From positions 12,539,557 to 12,603,556 of the forward strand of contig OZ024898.1 of NCBI GenBank assembly GCA_964017195.1: 64,000 nucleotides of DNA. Reading direction: 5' to 3'. The translations under genes and the position numbers were made by a program. Below are positions 62,832-64,000 of the stretch, piece after piece. The stretch is from Siderastrea radians (taxonomy: Eukaryota; Cnidaria; Anthozoa; Scleractinia; Rhizangiidae). The stretch's first letter is position 1, and every line of letters starts with the position of its first letter. The notes under the pieces are model-generated. The model worked only from the letters and a program-made list of their open reading frames with translations. It did not search any database and was not told the origin of the DNA.

Positions 62832-62968
62832 CTACAAGATCAACAGATGTTGAAAATCCTTGCAGCGCGTCAAGTGACTTCCCTGCTATCTTTGTGGCCT
62901 CCATTCCCTGGGCCAACGCATCTTCCCACGGAGCATGGCCATTTGGTACAGTTGCGGTTGGAGCTGCA
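62832..62968 (+). other. Weak candidate exon, unrecognised
   Basis: After an acceptor-like CGCTAACAG the frame reads TRSTDVENPCSASSDFPAIF then VASIPWANASSHGAWPFGTV and AVGAAMKV. The small-residue, hydrophobic make-up would fit a membrane segment. No donor of good quality was found at its end, and no family is recognised. Confidence 0.22.
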
Positions 62969-63016
62969 ATGAAAGTTATACAGAATATTGAATACCAGCG
63001 ATTACAAAGTTGGTAA

Positions 63017-63254
63017 TTACTGAGGCCCCATTAGGGGTTATGGGGATACGGGATATTTAAGGGAAAAATTATAGGGAGAAGGGATACCGAAGAAAAAAAT
63101 TAGGGATACGGGATATTTGAAAAAGAAATATGAGGATATTCAACGCGAACTTCATCAACGAGACCGCACTATTAAGGGGATATAGGATGTTTCAAGAAAA
63201 AGTTAAAGGGATACGGGATAACCCCCCCCCCCCCCCCCAATGGAGCCTCATTAC
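63017..63254. mobile_element. MITE family Y, copy 2, with TTAC duplication
   Basis: The element 63021-63250 starts TGAGGCCCCATTAGGGG and ends CCCCCAATGGAGCCTCA, flanked by TTAC on both sides. The interior repeats GGGATACGGGATATTT several times. It is the inverted relative of 21410-21615. A C-run of about 18 bases lies near the right end. Confidence 0.75.
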
Positions 63255-63706
63255 TCCTATTGCGTTCTTTTGTTTGATTTATCCAATTTCTAAGTCCGAT
63301 ATCTTGGAAAATAAACCCTGTAATGAAAAACTAACAGCGGATCCATCTCACACTCAGTTTAACACAAGAAACTTGGCGTGTGTGCAAAAAATGAATAATG
63401 AATAAATGAGAGCAACTTCATTTTTCAGCCAAATTTTCCACTTAGCATTGTTTTCAACAGATTTGTGCCACTAGCGCTTGTTAGACATGAGGTGTTTGAA
63501 ACAAACTTGGTGTTATGCGCCTCGTTGGCTATTTAATTTATAACCTTATATTTAGCGAACAATCGTGAAATAATTGTTAAAATAATTAATATACCTTTTA
63601 AGCTTAAAAGCTGGGAACCAGTGAGATTGTAGAGCACTGCAATATCCTAGGTAAGATGAACGTTTATTCGTTTGACTTACGAGGGAATCGCTTTGAGTTG
63701 TTGATC

Positions 63707-63746
63707 GCGACGTTTCGACTGCAATACTGCTGGTCTCCATCAGGCG
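63707..63746 (-). ncRNA. Hammerhead-like motif of PLE-4
   Basis: The minus strand reads CGCCTGATG, then a stem region GAC-CA-GCA-GTAT-TGC-A-GTC, then GAAACGTCGCG. The CTGATG and GAAACGTC core parts are kept, but core position A9 is G. It is placed just 3' of the PLE-4 coding end, as expected for a PLE terminal ribozyme. Confidence 0.45.
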
Positions 63747-63760
63747 ATGAGGTCGATTGT

Positions 63761-63990
63761 TTACGTGTCGCTATTTATAGCATGATGGTTCGCTGCTATT
63801 GGTACATTTCGATCCTCATTATTATTCCGACTATTAGATGTTGTTCCCTCACAGGTCCGCTTTGTGGTTGGTCGGCTGTTGTGCTTTCTGATCGTAGGTA
63901 TCCAAGCTTCAGGAATTTCGATTCCACTATCTCTATTGATGTTATTAGGATGAAGTCTTACAGTCTTACAGCCTGCTTTGACCCTACGTG
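63761..63990 (-). pseudogene. Penelope-like element C-terminus (PLE-4), cut by the window edge
   Basis: The minus frame reads VKAGCKTVRLHPNNINRDSG, IEIPEAWIPTIRKHNSRPTT and ends INSDT and a stop (63763-63761). The HPNNINRDSG...EAWIPTI end is typical of the last part of GIY-YIG-type PLE proteins. The rest lies right of the window, so its completeness is unknown. Confidence 0.55.
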
Positions 63991-64000
63991 TCTACCAGTG

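Overview
The window is animal nuclear DNA: AT-rich, intron-dense and full of degraded transposable elements. Two metazoan genes can be assembled exon by exon, with GT-AG introns and codon phases that agree at every junction. The mix of Penelope-like elements, TTAA-target DNA transposons, foldback elements and tRNA-derived SINEs, with about 36 kb of gene for 1.6 kb of coding sequence, suggests a cnidarian, most likely an anthozoan such as a stony coral. The species is inferred from style and is not proven.

Gene 1, minus strand, about 3.8 to 11.8 kb: the first five coding exons of CFAP96 (C4orf47 family, cilia and flagella associated). They give 237 residues. The last ~70 residues expected for the family are not in the window and probably lie left of base 1. 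Gene 2, plus strand, 23,060 to 58,966: a complete 17-exon RALBP1 (RLIP76) orthologue of 534 residues. It has a short charged N-terminus, a RhoGAP domain with arginine finger R142, a Ral-binding LWEVQR segment, a coiled-coil tail and a C-terminal TSV that fits a class I PDZ ligand. The two genes diverge from a shared 11-kb intergenic region.

Region by region. 0.1-2.3 kb is a foldback repeat with satellite-like arms. 3.8-11.8 kb is CFAP96, whose introns hold three TTAA-target elements. 12.1-18.5 kb is a 6.36-kb foldback transposon with ~2-kb arms and a perfect 9-bp target duplication, inserted 0.3 kb upstream of the CFAP96 start. 18.5-23 kb has no recognised gene. 23-59 kb is RALBP1. Its introns hold a Crypton-like ORF relic, a LINE tail, three Penelope-like (PLE) relics, a ~12-copy ancient satellite, two copies of one tRNA-derived SINE in opposite orientation, many foldback MITEs, and a 4.2-kb foldback element (46.9-51.1 kb). 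That element encloses a PLE reverse transcriptase, which is itself split by a 1.3-kb transposon with a 6-bp target duplication. 59-64 kb is the RALBP1 3' side, several MITEs, two weak candidate exons and another PLE C-terminus at the right edge.

The genes are ordinary. The unusual content is the concentration of unrelated foldback elements whose arms are built from tandem satellites, several datable by nesting, and the clustering of TTAA-target families, two of them abutting on a single TTAA. No operon, CRISPR array or phage-like system is present.
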